Source: JAUPVL01 sp964481235 (GTDB taxonomy: Bacteria; Patescibacteriota; Saccharimonadia; CAILAD01; BJGX01). Taken from it: 64,000 nucleotides of DNA. Shown here piece by piece: positions 40,679-48,976 of the stretch. The position numbers and the translations under genes were made by a program. A model generated the notes under the pieces. The model was not told the origin of the DNA, searched no databases, and worked only from the letters and a program-made list of their open reading frames with translations. How positions within the stretch are numbered: position 1 is the stretch's first letter; every line of letters starts with the position of its first letter. The stretch is taken from positions 1 to 64,000 of the forward strand of contig CAYZYH010000004.1 in assembly GCA_964481235.1 (NCBI GenBank). Direction: 5' to 3'.

Positions 40679-41218
40679 ATGAAGCAACAAGACAGCACAA
40701 AGGCTTGGTACGTAATTCACACATATTCAGGGTATGAAGACCAAGTAGCCGATCAGTTACGACAAAGAATTGAATCACTAGAAATGAAAGACAAGATTTT
40801 TGACGTGATTGTACCCAAAGAAAATCAGATAGAAATAAAAAATGGTCGTCGTAAAGTAGTAGAGCGAAAGATCTTCCCGGGTTACATAATGGTGCAAATG
40901 ATAGTCACCGAAGACAGCTGGTTTGTAGTGAGAAACACCCCCAATGTTACCGGCTTCGTTGGGACCAGCACCACACCATCGCCACTTGACGACTCTGAAG
41001 TTAAGTCTATTCAAAAACGTATGGGTGTAGAAGAACCAAAATACAACATTGACTTTAGTCTTGGCGAACTAGTTGCCATCACAGATGGTCCTTTTAAGGG
41101 TTTTGATGCTACAGTAAGCGAAATTGATGAGCAAAAGGGTAAGATTAAGGTATTGGTCAGTATGTTTGGACGCGAAACGCCAGTTGAATTAGATAGCTTA
41201 CAAGTCAAGAAAACTTAA
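40679..41218 (+). CDS. nusG: Transcription elongation factor NusG
   Basis: A 179-residue protein with an NGN domain starting KAWYVIHTYSGYEDQVAD and IFPGYIMVQMIV near residue 62, and a C-terminal KOW domain with GPFKGFDATVSEID. It binds RNA polymerase and links it to ribosomes or Rho. AAGGAAA precedes the ATG. Confidence 0.95.
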   Translation: MKQQDSTKAWYVIHTYSGYEDQVADQLRQRIESLEMKDKIFDVIVPKENQIEIKNGRRKVVERKIFPGYIMVQMIVTEDSWFVVRNTPNVTGFVGTSTTPSPLDDSEVKSIQKRMGVEEPKYNIDFSLGELVAITDGPFKGFDATVSEIDEQKGKIKVLVSMFGRETPVELDSLQVKKT

Positions 41219-41247
41219 ATTATTAGATAACGAAAAGAGTATTTATT

Positions 41248-41676
41248 ATGGCAGCAACAAAAAAAATTAGTGCAAAAGTGAAAATGGTAATTCCAGGCGG
41301 TGGTGCAACTCCAGCACCTCCAGTTGGGTCATCACTAGGCCAACACGGCGTTAATATGATGGATTTCATTAACCCATTCAACGAACAAACTAATGACCGT
41401 AAAGGCAAGCCAACCCCAGTTTTGGTTACTATCTATGAAGACAAAAGTATGACCTTTACTATAAAAGGCACACCCACCACGACCCTTATTAAAGAAGCCC
41501 TAAAACTCAAAAAAGCCTCTGGTGTACCAAATAAAGATAAGGTAGGTAAGCTATCTCAGGCCCAACTTACCCAAATAGCCGAAGAAAAAATGAATGATCT
41601 TAACGCTAATGATGTAGAGATGGCCAAAAAAGTTGTGGCAGGTACGGCACGTAGCATGGGGATAGAAGTAGAGTAG
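41248..41676 (+). CDS. rplK: 50S ribosomal protein L11 (uL11)
   Basis: A 142-residue protein of standard length. PGGGATPAPPVGSSLGQHGVN is the N-terminal thiostrepton-site region, and the C-terminal RNA-binding domain includes GTARSMGIEVE at the end. L11 forms the GTPase-associated stalk base. Confidence 0.97.
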   Translation: MAATKKISAKVKMVIPGGGATPAPPVGSSLGQHGVNMMDFINPFNEQTNDRKGKPTPVLVTIYEDKSMTFTIKGTPTTTLIKEALKLKKASGVPNKDKVGKLSQAQLTQIAEEKMNDLNANDVEMAKKVVAGTARSMGIEVE

Positions 41677-41754
41677 CCTTATAAATTTATAAGTAAGATA
41701 ATTAACAAAGTTAACAAGTGGGAGACACAAGTCATTAGTACCACAAAGGAGAAA

Positions 41755-42690
41755 ATGATGGCCGACAAAAAAATAAGTAAGAAACTAGAAGACAAGTCTC
41801 AAGCAGAAACTCTTGGACAAGAATCTAATGAGAAAAGTTCTATATCAGTAACAGCTAAGGCTGGCAAGCATAGTAAAAAAGCAATTGCTGAGGCCGAAGC
41901 AAAAGCTAAAAAACAAGAACGGAAAAAATCTAGTAAAGAGACCAAGGAAGAAGCAAGGCCTAAAATAGTCCAAAAACCCAGAGTTATTAAATATTCTAAA
42001 AATCAAAAAGCAGCCCGAGCACTCGTGGAACCTACTAAATTATATGATATTAAAGAAGCTCTTGAGCTTTTACCTAAACTATCTAAAACTAAGTTTGATG
42101 CTACCGCTGAGCTGCATGTTGCACTTAGTCTAGATACTAAACAAGCAGATCAAAACCTAAGAACAAGCGCTAGTTTACCAGCCGGTAGTGGTAAGAATGT
42201 TAAAATTGCCGTTATTGCTAATGATAAAGATTCATCAACGGCAAAAAAATCTGGCGCTGATTTAACCAATGCGCAAGATATATTGACAGCTATTGGTAAA
42301 GGTAAATTTGATTTTGATGTGCTAATTGCTACACCAGAAAAAATGGCCGATCTTGGTCGTCACGCTAAAGTTTTAGGACCAAAAGGGCTTATGCCATCAC
42401 CCAAAAGTGGTACAGTCACCAATAACCCGGCTGCTGTGGTAGAAGAAATTAAAAAAGGTAGAGCTGAGATCAAAAACGACTCTAGTGGCATTGTTCATGT
42501 ACCATTTGGCAAGCTTAGCTTTAAAACCACCGATCTAGAAAACAACTTACGCGCAATTTTAAGTGCAATAAAAACCAACAAGCCCAACGGAGTAAAGGGT
42601 ACGTATATAAAAAGCATCTATGTAACCTCGTCTATGAGCCCAAGCATTAAGCTCGATCCCGAAGCCGCTTTCAAAGTATACAAAGTTTAA
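41755..42690 (+). CDS. rplA: 50S ribosomal protein L1 (uL1) with a charged N-terminal extension
   Basis: The 311-residue protein has a normal L1 from about residue 85 (YDIKEALELLPKLSKTKFDATAEL), with LGPKGLMPSPKSGTVT near 205 and the end TSSMSPSIKLD. The family is usually about 230 residues. The extra 80 residues are Lys/Glu/Ala-rich and low in complexity. Two ATG codons are possible (41755 and 41758) after AAGGAG. Confidence 0.95.
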   Translation: MMADKKISKKLEDKSQAETLGQESNEKSSISVTAKAGKHSKKAIAEAEAKAKKQERKKSSKETKEEARPKIVQKPRVIKYSKNQKAARALVEPTKLYDIKEALELLPKLSKTKFDATAELHVALSLDTKQADQNLRTSASLPAGSGKNVKIAVIANDKDSSTAKKSGADLTNAQDILTAIGKGKFDFDVLIATPEKMADLGRHAKVLGPKGLMPSPKSGTVTNNPAAVVEEIKKGRAEIKNDSSGIVHVPFGKLSFKTTDLENNLRAILSAIKTNKPNGVKGTYIKSIYVTSSMSPSIKLDPEAAFKVYKV

Positions 42691-42708
42691 GAGTATTAGT
42701 ATTAAACT

Positions 42709-42739
42709 AAAAAACCAACCTCATCAGGGTTGGTTTTTT
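42709..42739 (+). terminator. Terminator after rplA
   Basis: AAAACCAACC (42711-42720) pairs with GGTTGGTTTT (42728-42737), followed by TT. Confidence 0.92.
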
Positions 42740-42830
42740 AGTGAGGATCAAAACTCTCACGGTTGTTGTTGAGTTCTTTTGTCTGGTATGCTGTAAAAAG
42801 ACTTAGTACCTTTAAAGTATTGGAGAAAAA

Positions 42831-43457
42831 GTGGCGATTGAAGCCGGAATTTTTTCAAATAAATCTGTCTTTAGTGAAAGATTTATAGACGACCATCAAC
42901 TTCTAAAACAAAAAGTAGAACATATGAAGGGTATAGGCTTAAGAATAGTCTTAACCTCAGGGTCTTTCGACTTTTTCCACCTAGGCCACGCGCTTTATTT
43001 AGAAAAAGCTCGAGAATATGGTGACTTACTAATTGTTGGTGTTGATAGTGACAACAAAGTTCGTGCACGAAAAGGCAGCAATCGTCCGCTATACCCCCAG
43101 GATGAGCGCTTACAGATTCTTGTACGACAAAGATCGGTTGATATTGTAACACTAAAAAATATTGATGATGAGCACTGGCGTTTAATAAAGTGGGTACGCC
43201 CAGATGTTTTAATTGCTACTCAAGAAACATACTCACCAGAAGAAGTAGCGCAACTGTCGCAGTGGTGCGGTGAAGTAGTTGTACTTGAGCCACAGGCTCA
43301 AACATCTACAAGCAAGCGTCTGCGAGATCTTAATATTGAGCTAGGTGCTGAAATTTCTGAAGCTTTGAGTAAGGCGATGCCCGAACTAGTGGAACGCGTT
43401 ATTCGTGACGCAACCGGTAGGCATGATAAGGGCGATGCTAAGGATAATCGATCATGA
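42831..43457 (+). CDS. Cytidylyltransferase-family nucleotidyltransferase
   Basis: A 208-residue protein. SGSFDFFHLGHALYLEKAREYGD holds the HxGH nucleotide-binding motif, and NRPLYPQDERLQIL a second family block. Relatives include RfaE C-domain-like ADP-heptose and glycerol-3-phosphate cytidylyltransferases; the substrate here is unknown. The start is GTG 6 nt after GGAG. It overlaps the deaminase gene by 4 nt, suggesting a joint pathway. Confidence 0.75.
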   Translation: MAIEAGIFSNKSVFSERFIDDHQLLKQKVEHMKGIGLRIVLTSGSFDFFHLGHALYLEKAREYGDLLIVGVDSDNKVRARKGSNRPLYPQDERLQILVRQRSVDIVTLKNIDDEHWRLIKWVRPDVLIATQETYSPEEVAQLSQWCGEVVVLEPQAQTSTSKRLRDLNIELGAEISEALSKAMPELVERVIRDATGRHDKGDAKDNRS

Positions 43458-44296
43458 ATGAAGCTGTTATTCTTTACTGCCCAGTTCTACACGAAGGCTA
43501 CATCCGATTCTTAAAAAAGCACAAAAACGGATTAGTTTACGTACTTGGTGATAGTTTCTTATCTCAACATAGAGATATCGTTAAAGACATCAGAGCTGTT
43601 AGCCCAGAAGAAGTTACTGTAGCGCTAAGTGCTCTGTTTGCAGATAGGCAAGTTATTATTCTAGAAGCAGACAACGAATCGCTAATAAGTAGCTTAAACT
43701 CAAATCGTTGGGTGTTACATATGCCTAACGAGGTACTAATGCAAGATTTAGCGGCCGAGTTCTTTACTGAAGCCAATATTGAGTTTGATACAATTTTTTT
43801 ACGATGGGATAGTAAGAACTCAACTGCTCAAACTCCTGTCTATACAGAAAAGGTAATAGATGTTAGTACCTTTACTCGTGAATGGATGTACAATGCATAT
43901 AGATTCGCTGAAAAAAGTGCAGACTGGTGGAGGCAAGTTGGTGCAGTCGCAATCACACCTTCTAATGAGATCTTGTCGGCTTATAATCAGCATGTACCTT
44001 ATGAACTGATGCCCTATATTAATGGCGACCCTAGATCTTCATTCAAAAAAGGTATCAATATTGAGCTAAGTACCGTACTGCATGCCGAAACAAGATTGAT
44101 TGCTGAGGCAGCAAGACTAGGGGTTTGCTTAGACGGCGCTGAGTTATTTACCACAACCTTTCCATGCCCATGGTGTGCTAAAGTTGTTGCTTACAGTGGT
44201 ATAAGACGTATCTACTTTGTCGAAGGCTATACTATGCTTGACGCCGAAAGCATCCTCAAAAGTCAAGGCATAGATATTGTAAAAGTCGAGATTTAA
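43454..44296 (+). CDS. dCMP-deaminase-like protein with an extra N-terminal domain
   Basis: A 280-residue protein. The C-terminal half (about 135-280) is a zinc-dependent deaminase: LHAETRLIAEA holds the His-Ala-Glu and FPCPWCAKVVAYSGI the two zinc Cys. Most dCMP deaminases are only about 150 residues. The first 130 residues form a separate domain of unknown type (VILYCPVLHEGYIRFLKKH). dUMP from this enzyme would feed the thymidylate synthase next door. Confidence 0.75.
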   Translation: MNEAVILYCPVLHEGYIRFLKKHKNGLVYVLGDSFLSQHRDIVKDIRAVSPEEVTVALSALFADRQVIILEADNESLISSLNSNRWVLHMPNEVLMQDLAAEFFTEANIEFDTIFLRWDSKNSTAQTPVYTEKVIDVSTFTREWMYNAYRFAEKSADWWRQVGAVAITPSNEILSAYNQHVPYELMPYINGDPRSSFKKGINIELSTVLHAETRLIAEAARLGVCLDGAELFTTTFPCPWCAKVVAYSGIRRIYFVEGYTMLDAESILKSQGIDIVKVEI

Positions 44297-44297
44297 A

Positions 44298-44325
44298 AAG
44301 CCCCCTACTTAATTGTAGGGGGCTT
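44298..44325. terminator. Bidirectional terminator between convergent genes
   Basis: AAGCCCCCTAC (44298-44308) pairs with GTAGGGGGCTT (44315-44325), an 11-bp perfect stem with A and T tracts on both sides. It serves the deaminase gene (+) and overlaps the end of the DHFR-HIT gene (-). Confidence 0.93.
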
Positions 44326-45288
44326 GTTTTCTTGTTTTATCGAACTCATTTTGAATCTAATAGGACGGTGTTCTGGGTTATGTACGTCACCAACTTTTAA
44401 CTGGGCGTGAAGGTGAGCTACACTACCTCCGGTATGCCACATTTGACCAAAGCGCATACCAAGAGCACCGAAATCTAGATTGTATTGATTAATGATTTTT
44501 GCAATAACAACGCCAAAATCTTTTTGAGACTCATAAGTCAGAAGTTCAAAAGACATTACATGCTCTTTTGGTATTAACAAAAGATCTATTAGGGCTCCAC
44601 TGTAAGGGTTGTCGTTTGGCGTAACTACCCAGTGATGTGTATCAAAAACTACTGACGAATCGTGATACCAATCTAGCCACTCCGGACAAAACGGGCAGAG
44701 GCCGTCTTGAAGAATTTGCTCCATCTTTTCTGTTTGATCATCAAAACGTGATGCAGGAAGGTACACCAAAGGAGTGTATTCTTCATCTTGAGATCTTTTT
44801 AGATACTCTACTATAGCAAAGTTTGTATCTGTAAGATCGTCCCTGAGTCGTTGTGTATATTCAACCTTCCAAACTTCTGGATCAATTATTGGGAAATATG
44901 CTATATCTTGGTGTCTATCAGTATCAATATAGACATCCACTAATGTAATCATTAACCTATCGGCCACCCCATGTCTAATGGCTTCATCATAGACCTCTGA
45001 ACCACCAATAATGAAGATGTTATCTGAGTTAGACATCAGCAATGCATCTTCTAGGGTGGCAGCAGTTTCTACTCCTGCCGTCTCAAACTCGGCGTTTCGA
45101 GTTAAGACGATGTTTTGCCTATCAGGCAGTGCACTACCAATAGAGTCGAATGTTTTCCTACCCATTATGACAGTGCCATTAGTTGTCAGTATTTTAAATC
45201 TCTTTAAATCTTCTGACAAATGCCAGGGCAAATGTCCGTCTACACCAATTACGCTGTTTCTAGAACGTGCAGCAATTAGCGTGATCAT
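44305..45288 (-). CDS. Dihydrofolate reductase fused to a HIT-family domain
   Basis: A 327-residue protein. Residues 1-165 are DHFR: LIAARSRNSVIGVDGHLPWHLSEDLKRF, then VIMGRKTFDSIG and IFIIGGSEVYDEAI. Residues about 185-315 are a HIT-like domain: a CPFC pair, LIDLLLIPKEHVMSF, then GGSVAHLHAQLKVG, the H-x-H-x-Q form seen in GalT and Ap4A phosphorylase relatives. DHFR regenerates tetrahydrofolate after thymidylate synthase; the HIT part may act on a nucleotide. It follows thyA by 2 nt. Confidence 0.88.
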   Translation of the reverse strand: MITLIAARSRNSVIGVDGHLPWHLSEDLKRFKILTTNGTVIMGRKTFDSIGSALPDRQNIVLTRNAEFETAGVETAATLEDALLMSNSDNIFIIGGSEVYDEAIRHGVADRLMITLVDVYIDTDRHQDIAYFPIIDPEVWKVEYTQRLRDDLTDTNFAIVEYLKRSQDEEYTPLVYLPASRFDDQTEKMEQILQDGLCPFCPEWLDWYHDSSVVFDTHHWVVTPNDNPYSGALIDLLLIPKEHVMSFELLTYESQKDFGVVIAKIINQYNLDFGALGMRFGQMWHTGGSVAHLHAQLKVGDVHNPEHRPIRFKMSSIKQENKPPTIK

Positions 45289-45290
45289 AT

Positions 45291-46214
45291 TTAGACCGCC
45301 ACCGGAATTCCGGCAATTGCCGGGTGCGGGTCGTATTCATTTAACACAAATAAGTCGCCGTGAAGTTTATGAACAAGACCACTATCGTGTGGCGTTGGTG
45401 GTACAAAGTCTCCGATGCCGTCAACCAGTTGCATAGTAGGTAAGCGACGTGGCTTGCGAGACAACATCTCCTCGACCATATTTACCTGATCCTCGTAGAT
45501 GTGGGCGTTTACAATTGTATGTACATATTGACCCGGTGTGTAACCGAGTATTCTGCATAGTAACAATTGAAGAGCTGCATACTGCACCATGTTCGATGGT
45601 ACCCCTACAGGCACATCGCCAGATCGTTGGGTCATGTGTAGATGGAGTTTGTCGCCAATCACAGTTACTTGTACCCAGCCATGACAAGGGGCTATAGTTG
45701 CTTTATTAATTCTGCCCGAGTCACGTGCTAGCCAAGCACCATACCACGGACTAACAACGTGAGTTTTGTCGTATGGAAACTCAGTAATCTGTTGCACCAA
45801 GTGTGCAAATTGATCGTATGTTTGGCCGGCTTCATCGGGCCAATCGTGAAACATAGCTCCATAGCTTGCTGGACCTATATCGCCAGTTTTTAGTCCGCGC
45901 TTTGCGCACTTCTCTTCGGTCACCCAATCGCCCCACCAATCACAACCCCAGGCTGCAAAATCTTCGGCGGTACGCACTCCATTAATCATAGCGCCAAGCT
46001 CGTTAATAGGTTTCCGCCAAAATCCTATTTTCCGCTCGGTAATGAGCGGAAAGCCATCACTTAGTAGATCGAATCGCATCTGCATACCCGTACACACTTT
46101 TGTACGTGGTCCTTGACGAGTGGTTGTCCACTCACCATTTCCTAAAATGAATTCAAGCAAAAATCGATATTGCGAATTCATTATGCGTTCGTCTTTATAT
46201 TTAAAGTCTGACAT
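45291..46214 (-). CDS. thyA: Thymidylate synthase (ThyA)
   Basis: A 307-residue enzyme, somewhat longer than the 264-residue E. coli form. The catalytic Cys is in IAPCHGWVQV, followed by TQRSGDVPVGVPSN and the C-terminal YDPHPAI. It converts dUMP to dTMP with methylene-tetrahydrofolate. It is co-transcribed with the DHFR-HIT gene and divergent from glyA, which supplies the cofactor. Confidence 0.93.
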   Translation of the reverse strand: MSDFKYKDERIMNSQYRFLLEFILGNGEWTTTRQGPRTKVCTGMQMRFDLLSDGFPLITERKIGFWRKPINELGAMINGVRTAEDFAAWGCDWWGDWVTEEKCAKRGLKTGDIGPASYGAMFHDWPDEAGQTYDQFAHLVQQITEFPYDKTHVVSPWYGAWLARDSGRINKATIAPCHGWVQVTVIGDKLHLHMTQRSGDVPVGVPSNMVQYAALQLLLCRILGYTPGQYVHTIVNAHIYEDQVNMVEEMLSRKPRRLPTMQLVDGIGDFVPPTPHDSGLVHKLHGDLFVLNEYDPHPAIAGIPVAV

Positions 46215-46296
46215 TATGTTACAGCTTTCTGTGAAGGTCCACCTGTTTTTCAGGTCTGTTAGATGATACTACAAGACCAACTAATCTGCAAAGTGA

Positions 46297-46302
46297 TATA
46301 AT
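46297..46302 (+). promoter_or_regulatory. Extended -10 box of glyA, predicted leaderless
   Basis: TGA-TATAAT is a perfect extended -10 element ending 6 nt before the ATG at 46309. Confidence 0.65.
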
Positions 46303-46308
46303 CAAACT

Positions 46309-47556
46309 ATGAACAAACTATTTGAGATTACTCAGGCCGAAACAAAACGCCAAAAGAGTACTCTCAATCTTATTGCCGCCGAAAATTATCCTAGTCCTAA
46401 AACTTTAGAGTTGCTAGGGAGTCTGTGGAACGACAAATATGCTGAAGGGTATCCTGGTAAACGTTATTATGGCGGTAACGTAAATGCCGATACGCTAGAA
46501 GAATTTGTTTGTCAAAAAGCTCTAGATGTTTTTGACAGCACTGGCGAGTATGGCGTAAACGTTCAGCCGCTATCTGGTAGCCCAGCCAATGCTACGGTGT
46601 ATCTTACAGTTTTAGAGCCCGGCGATACTGTATTGAGTCTCAATCTCGCTAGCGGTGGACACCTAAGTCATATGCACGCTACCAGTAACTGGCTGAAGTT
46701 TTTTAAGTACGCCAACTATAGTCTGTTAAGTAGAAAAAACGGTTCAGGCATTGACGAGGCTGATTTTGTAGCCAAGCTCAAAGAGCATAAACCACGACTA
46801 ACCATAATTGGGTTTAGCTCGTACCCACGCAAGTATGAATTCACCAAACTATGTAAGTTAGCTCACGATGCTGGTTCACTTGTTTTGGCCGACATATCAC
46901 ATATTGCTGGGTTGGTAGCTACTGGCTTGCACGATAGTCCTTTCAAAAAAGACGGCGAAGGAGCCGATTTTGTAACTACCACCACCCACAAGACCTTGCG
47001 TGGCCCGCGCTCTGCACTTATTTTTGCCAAACACGAGTATATGCCTGCTATTAATAAAACCATTTTCCCTGGTACTTCGGGTGGACCACATCTTAATCAA
47101 ATAGCTGCAGTCGGCCAGAGTCTACTAGAAGTATTGGGTGAAGATAAGTATCCCGATAAAAAGCCTTTTAAGGATTATGCCGCGCAGGTAATTACTAACA
47201 CCAAGGCACTTGAAAACGGCCTAGTAAAAATTGGTGTAGAGATGGTTTCGCCCACCCAAAACCATCTTTGCCTGGTAAAAGTACCAGGAAATATTGATAG
47301 TTTAGAGCTACAGAACAAGCTAGAAAATCTTGGCATTGTTACCAATCGCAATGCGGTACCAAATGATACTAATTCACCTTGGCGCCCAGGAGGTCTGCGG
47401 TTAGGTTGTGCTGCGTTGACTTCACGTGGTCTAAGCACCCAGCAAGCTGAAGAGTTGGGCGAGTTGATAGGTAATATTATGACAAACGAGATAGATAACC
47501 TTAAAGCTAAAAAGATAGTTGGTAATATTCTTCAGTCGCTAAAATGGTACTATTAG
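46309..47556 (+). CDS. glyA: Serine hydroxymethyltransferase
   Basis: A 415-residue PLP enzyme that makes glycine and methylene-tetrahydrofolate from serine. NLIAAENYPSPKTLELLGS near the start, YAEGYPGKRYYGGN, and the PLP lysine in TTTTHKTLRGPRSALI are all conserved. With thyA and folA beside it, the complete thymidylate cycle is encoded in about 3.3 kb. Confidence 0.96.
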   Translation: MNKLFEITQAETKRQKSTLNLIAAENYPSPKTLELLGSLWNDKYAEGYPGKRYYGGNVNADTLEEFVCQKALDVFDSTGEYGVNVQPLSGSPANATVYLTVLEPGDTVLSLNLASGGHLSHMHATSNWLKFFKYANYSLLSRKNGSGIDEADFVAKLKEHKPRLTIIGFSSYPRKYEFTKLCKLAHDAGSLVLADISHIAGLVATGLHDSPFKKDGEGADFVTTTTHKTLRGPRSALIFAKHEYMPAINKTIFPGTSGGPHLNQIAAVGQSLLEVLGEDKYPDKKPFKDYAAQVITNTKALENGLVKIGVEMVSPTQNHLCLVKVPGNIDSLELQNKLENLGIVTNRNAVPNDTNSPWRPGGLRLGCAALTSRGLSTQQAEELGELIGNIMTNEIDNLKAKKIVGNILQSLKWYY

Positions 47557-47559
47557 CGC

Positions 47560-47588
47560 TTGACCAATCAATTATTTCTTGATACACT
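47560..47588 (+). promoter_or_regulatory. Promoter of rplJL
   Basis: TTGACC (47560-47565), a 17-nt spacer and TACACT (47583-47588), placing transcription start near 47595. Confidence 0.6.
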
Positions 47589-47594
47589 AGTACT

Positions 47595-47739
47595 CGATTA
47601 CCAAAGACTGTAGCAGTAAGCGAAGTTTTACTTAATTAGCTACACGAGGCAAAAATACTTTTTTAAGCTATCTTTGGAATCTCCAAAGATTTTTTTGTTG
47701 GTTAATCACGCACATTAAATAAAGGAAAGGAAGTAACTT
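47595..47739 (+). promoter_or_regulatory. Ribosomal protein L10-type leader with attenuator
   Basis: The leader contains CCAAAGACTGTAGC (from 47601) and CGAGG, matching the L10 leader pattern, with GTAGC (47610-47614) pairing with GCTAC (47639-47643). A terminator follows: ATCTTTGGA (47670-47678) with TCCAAAGAT (47682-47690) and seven T. CCAAAGA (47601-47607) can instead pair with TCTTTGG (47671-47677), an antiterminator. L10 or the L10-L12 complex binding would favour termination, as known for this leader class. Confidence 0.75.
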
Positions 47740-48267
47740 ATGGCCAAAACCCGCGATCAAAAAGAACAAACGGTTGCAGAGCTAACCGAAGCTTTTAATT
47801 CAAACAAGTTAGCTGTGATGGCTGATTACCGTGGCTTAGATGTGCCAGCTATATCGGCCTTGCGTGCCAACTTGCGAGAGAACAATGCACGTTTTACAGT
47901 GGCAAAAAATAGCTTAGTAAAAATTGCGCTAAATAATTCTCATCTCAATGTTGAAGATACAACTATGTTGGTGGGGCCCGTAGGTATTGCGTTCTCTAAA
48001 GACGAAGTAGGTGCAGCCAAAATCGTATTTGATTTTGCTAAGACTAACGAAGCCCTAGAAATAGTTGGCGGAATTGACGAAGACGGTAACGCATTAAGTC
48101 GAGACGATATAGTGGCGCTTGCCAAGCTGCCATCCAAAGAGCAATTACTTGCCCAAACTGTCGGTACCATAGCTGCACCACTTAGTGGTTTTATGAGAGT
48201 ACTAAATGGTAACCTAAGTGGACTCGTATACGCCCTAAAAGCAATTCAAGAGAAAAAAACAACTTAA
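47740..48267 (+). CDS. rplJ: 50S ribosomal protein L10 (uL10)
   Basis: A 175-residue protein: ADYRGLDVPAISALRANLRE near the start, the rRNA-binding VAKNSLVKIAL, and a C-terminal stalk helix ending ALKAIQEKK. It anchors L7/L12 dimers to the ribosome. AAGGAAAGGAAG precedes the ATG. It lies far from rplK-rplA, unlike the usual adjacent order. Confidence 0.96.
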   Translation: MAKTRDQKEQTVAELTEAFNSNKLAVMADYRGLDVPAISALRANLRENNARFTVAKNSLVKIALNNSHLNVEDTTMLVGPVGIAFSKDEVGAAKIVFDFAKTNEALEIVGGIDEDGNALSRDDIVALAKLPSKEQLLAQTVGTIAAPLSGFMRVLNGNLSGLVYALKAIQEKKTT

Positions 48268-48291
48268 AACTTAATTTAAAGGAGAAACATT

Positions 48292-48816
48292 ATGGCAGAA
48301 GAAACTGCAAAACAAGAAGAAGTAAAGGAAGAAGCAAAAGCCCCAGAAGCTACTACAGAAGTACAAAAAGAAGAAAAACCCGAAGCACCAGCCGAAGTAA
48401 AAGCTGATAGCGAAGAAAAGAAAGAAGTACCGGCTAAATTTAAAAGCCTCGTTGATGAAATTGACAAACTAAGCGTATTAGATCTATCAGAATTTGTAAG
48501 CGTACTAGAAGACCACTACGGTGTTAGTGCAGCTGCCCCAGTAGCTGTTGCTGCTACTAGTGGTGCCGCTGCTGGTGGAGAAGCTGAAGCTTCTGAAGAA
48601 GCCAAAAGCTCATACAATATTATGCTCACTGCTGCTGGTGACAAAAAGATTGATGTTATTAAGGCAGTTCGTGAAATATCTGGCCTTGGTCTAGCCGAAT
48701 CAAAAGGCGTAGTAGACAGTGCCCCTAAAATGGTAAAAGAAGGCGTACCTGCCGAAGAAGCTGAGGCTGCTAAGAAAACCCTAGAAGAAGCTGGCGCTAC
48801 AGTAGAACTTCAATAG
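48292..48816 (+). CDS. rplL: 50S ribosomal protein L7/L12 (bL12) with an acidic N-terminal extension
   Basis: The 174-residue protein has a normal L12 from about residue 53 (LVDEIDKLSVLDLSEFVSVLE), an Ala-rich hinge, and the factor-binding domain with KKIDVIKAVREISGLGLAESKGVVD. The usual length is about 125. The first 50 residues are Glu/Lys/Ala/Pro-rich and of low complexity. AAGGAG precedes the ATG. Confidence 0.96.
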   Translation: MAEETAKQEEVKEEAKAPEATTEVQKEEKPEAPAEVKADSEEKKEVPAKFKSLVDEIDKLSVLDLSEFVSVLEDHYGVSAAAPVAVAATSGAAAGGEAEASEEAKSSYNIMLTAAGDKKIDVIKAVREISGLGLAESKGVVDSAPKMVKEGVPAEEAEAAKKTLEEAGATVELQ

Positions 48817-48839
48817 TTACAAACTTAAGCACTAAATCT

Positions 48840-48867
48840 GAGCTCATTAAAATGAGCTCTTTTTTAG
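48840..48867 (+). terminator. Terminator after rplL
   Basis: GAGCTCATT (48840-48848) pairs with AATGAGCTC (48851-48859), then six T. Confidence 0.95.
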
Positions 48868-48976
48868 TTTTTACTGAAATACATGACAAAAAAGTATTTA
48901 CAAAATGTTTGGCATATGTTTGTTTTTTTGCTAAACTAATAAGTGAAAGAAAAGAGCTAAAATCAAAAGAGGTAAT

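Noticed and set aside
45421..45697. Open frames on both strands inside thyA
   Set aside because: The thyA frame has complete family motifs across this region, so the others are shadows.
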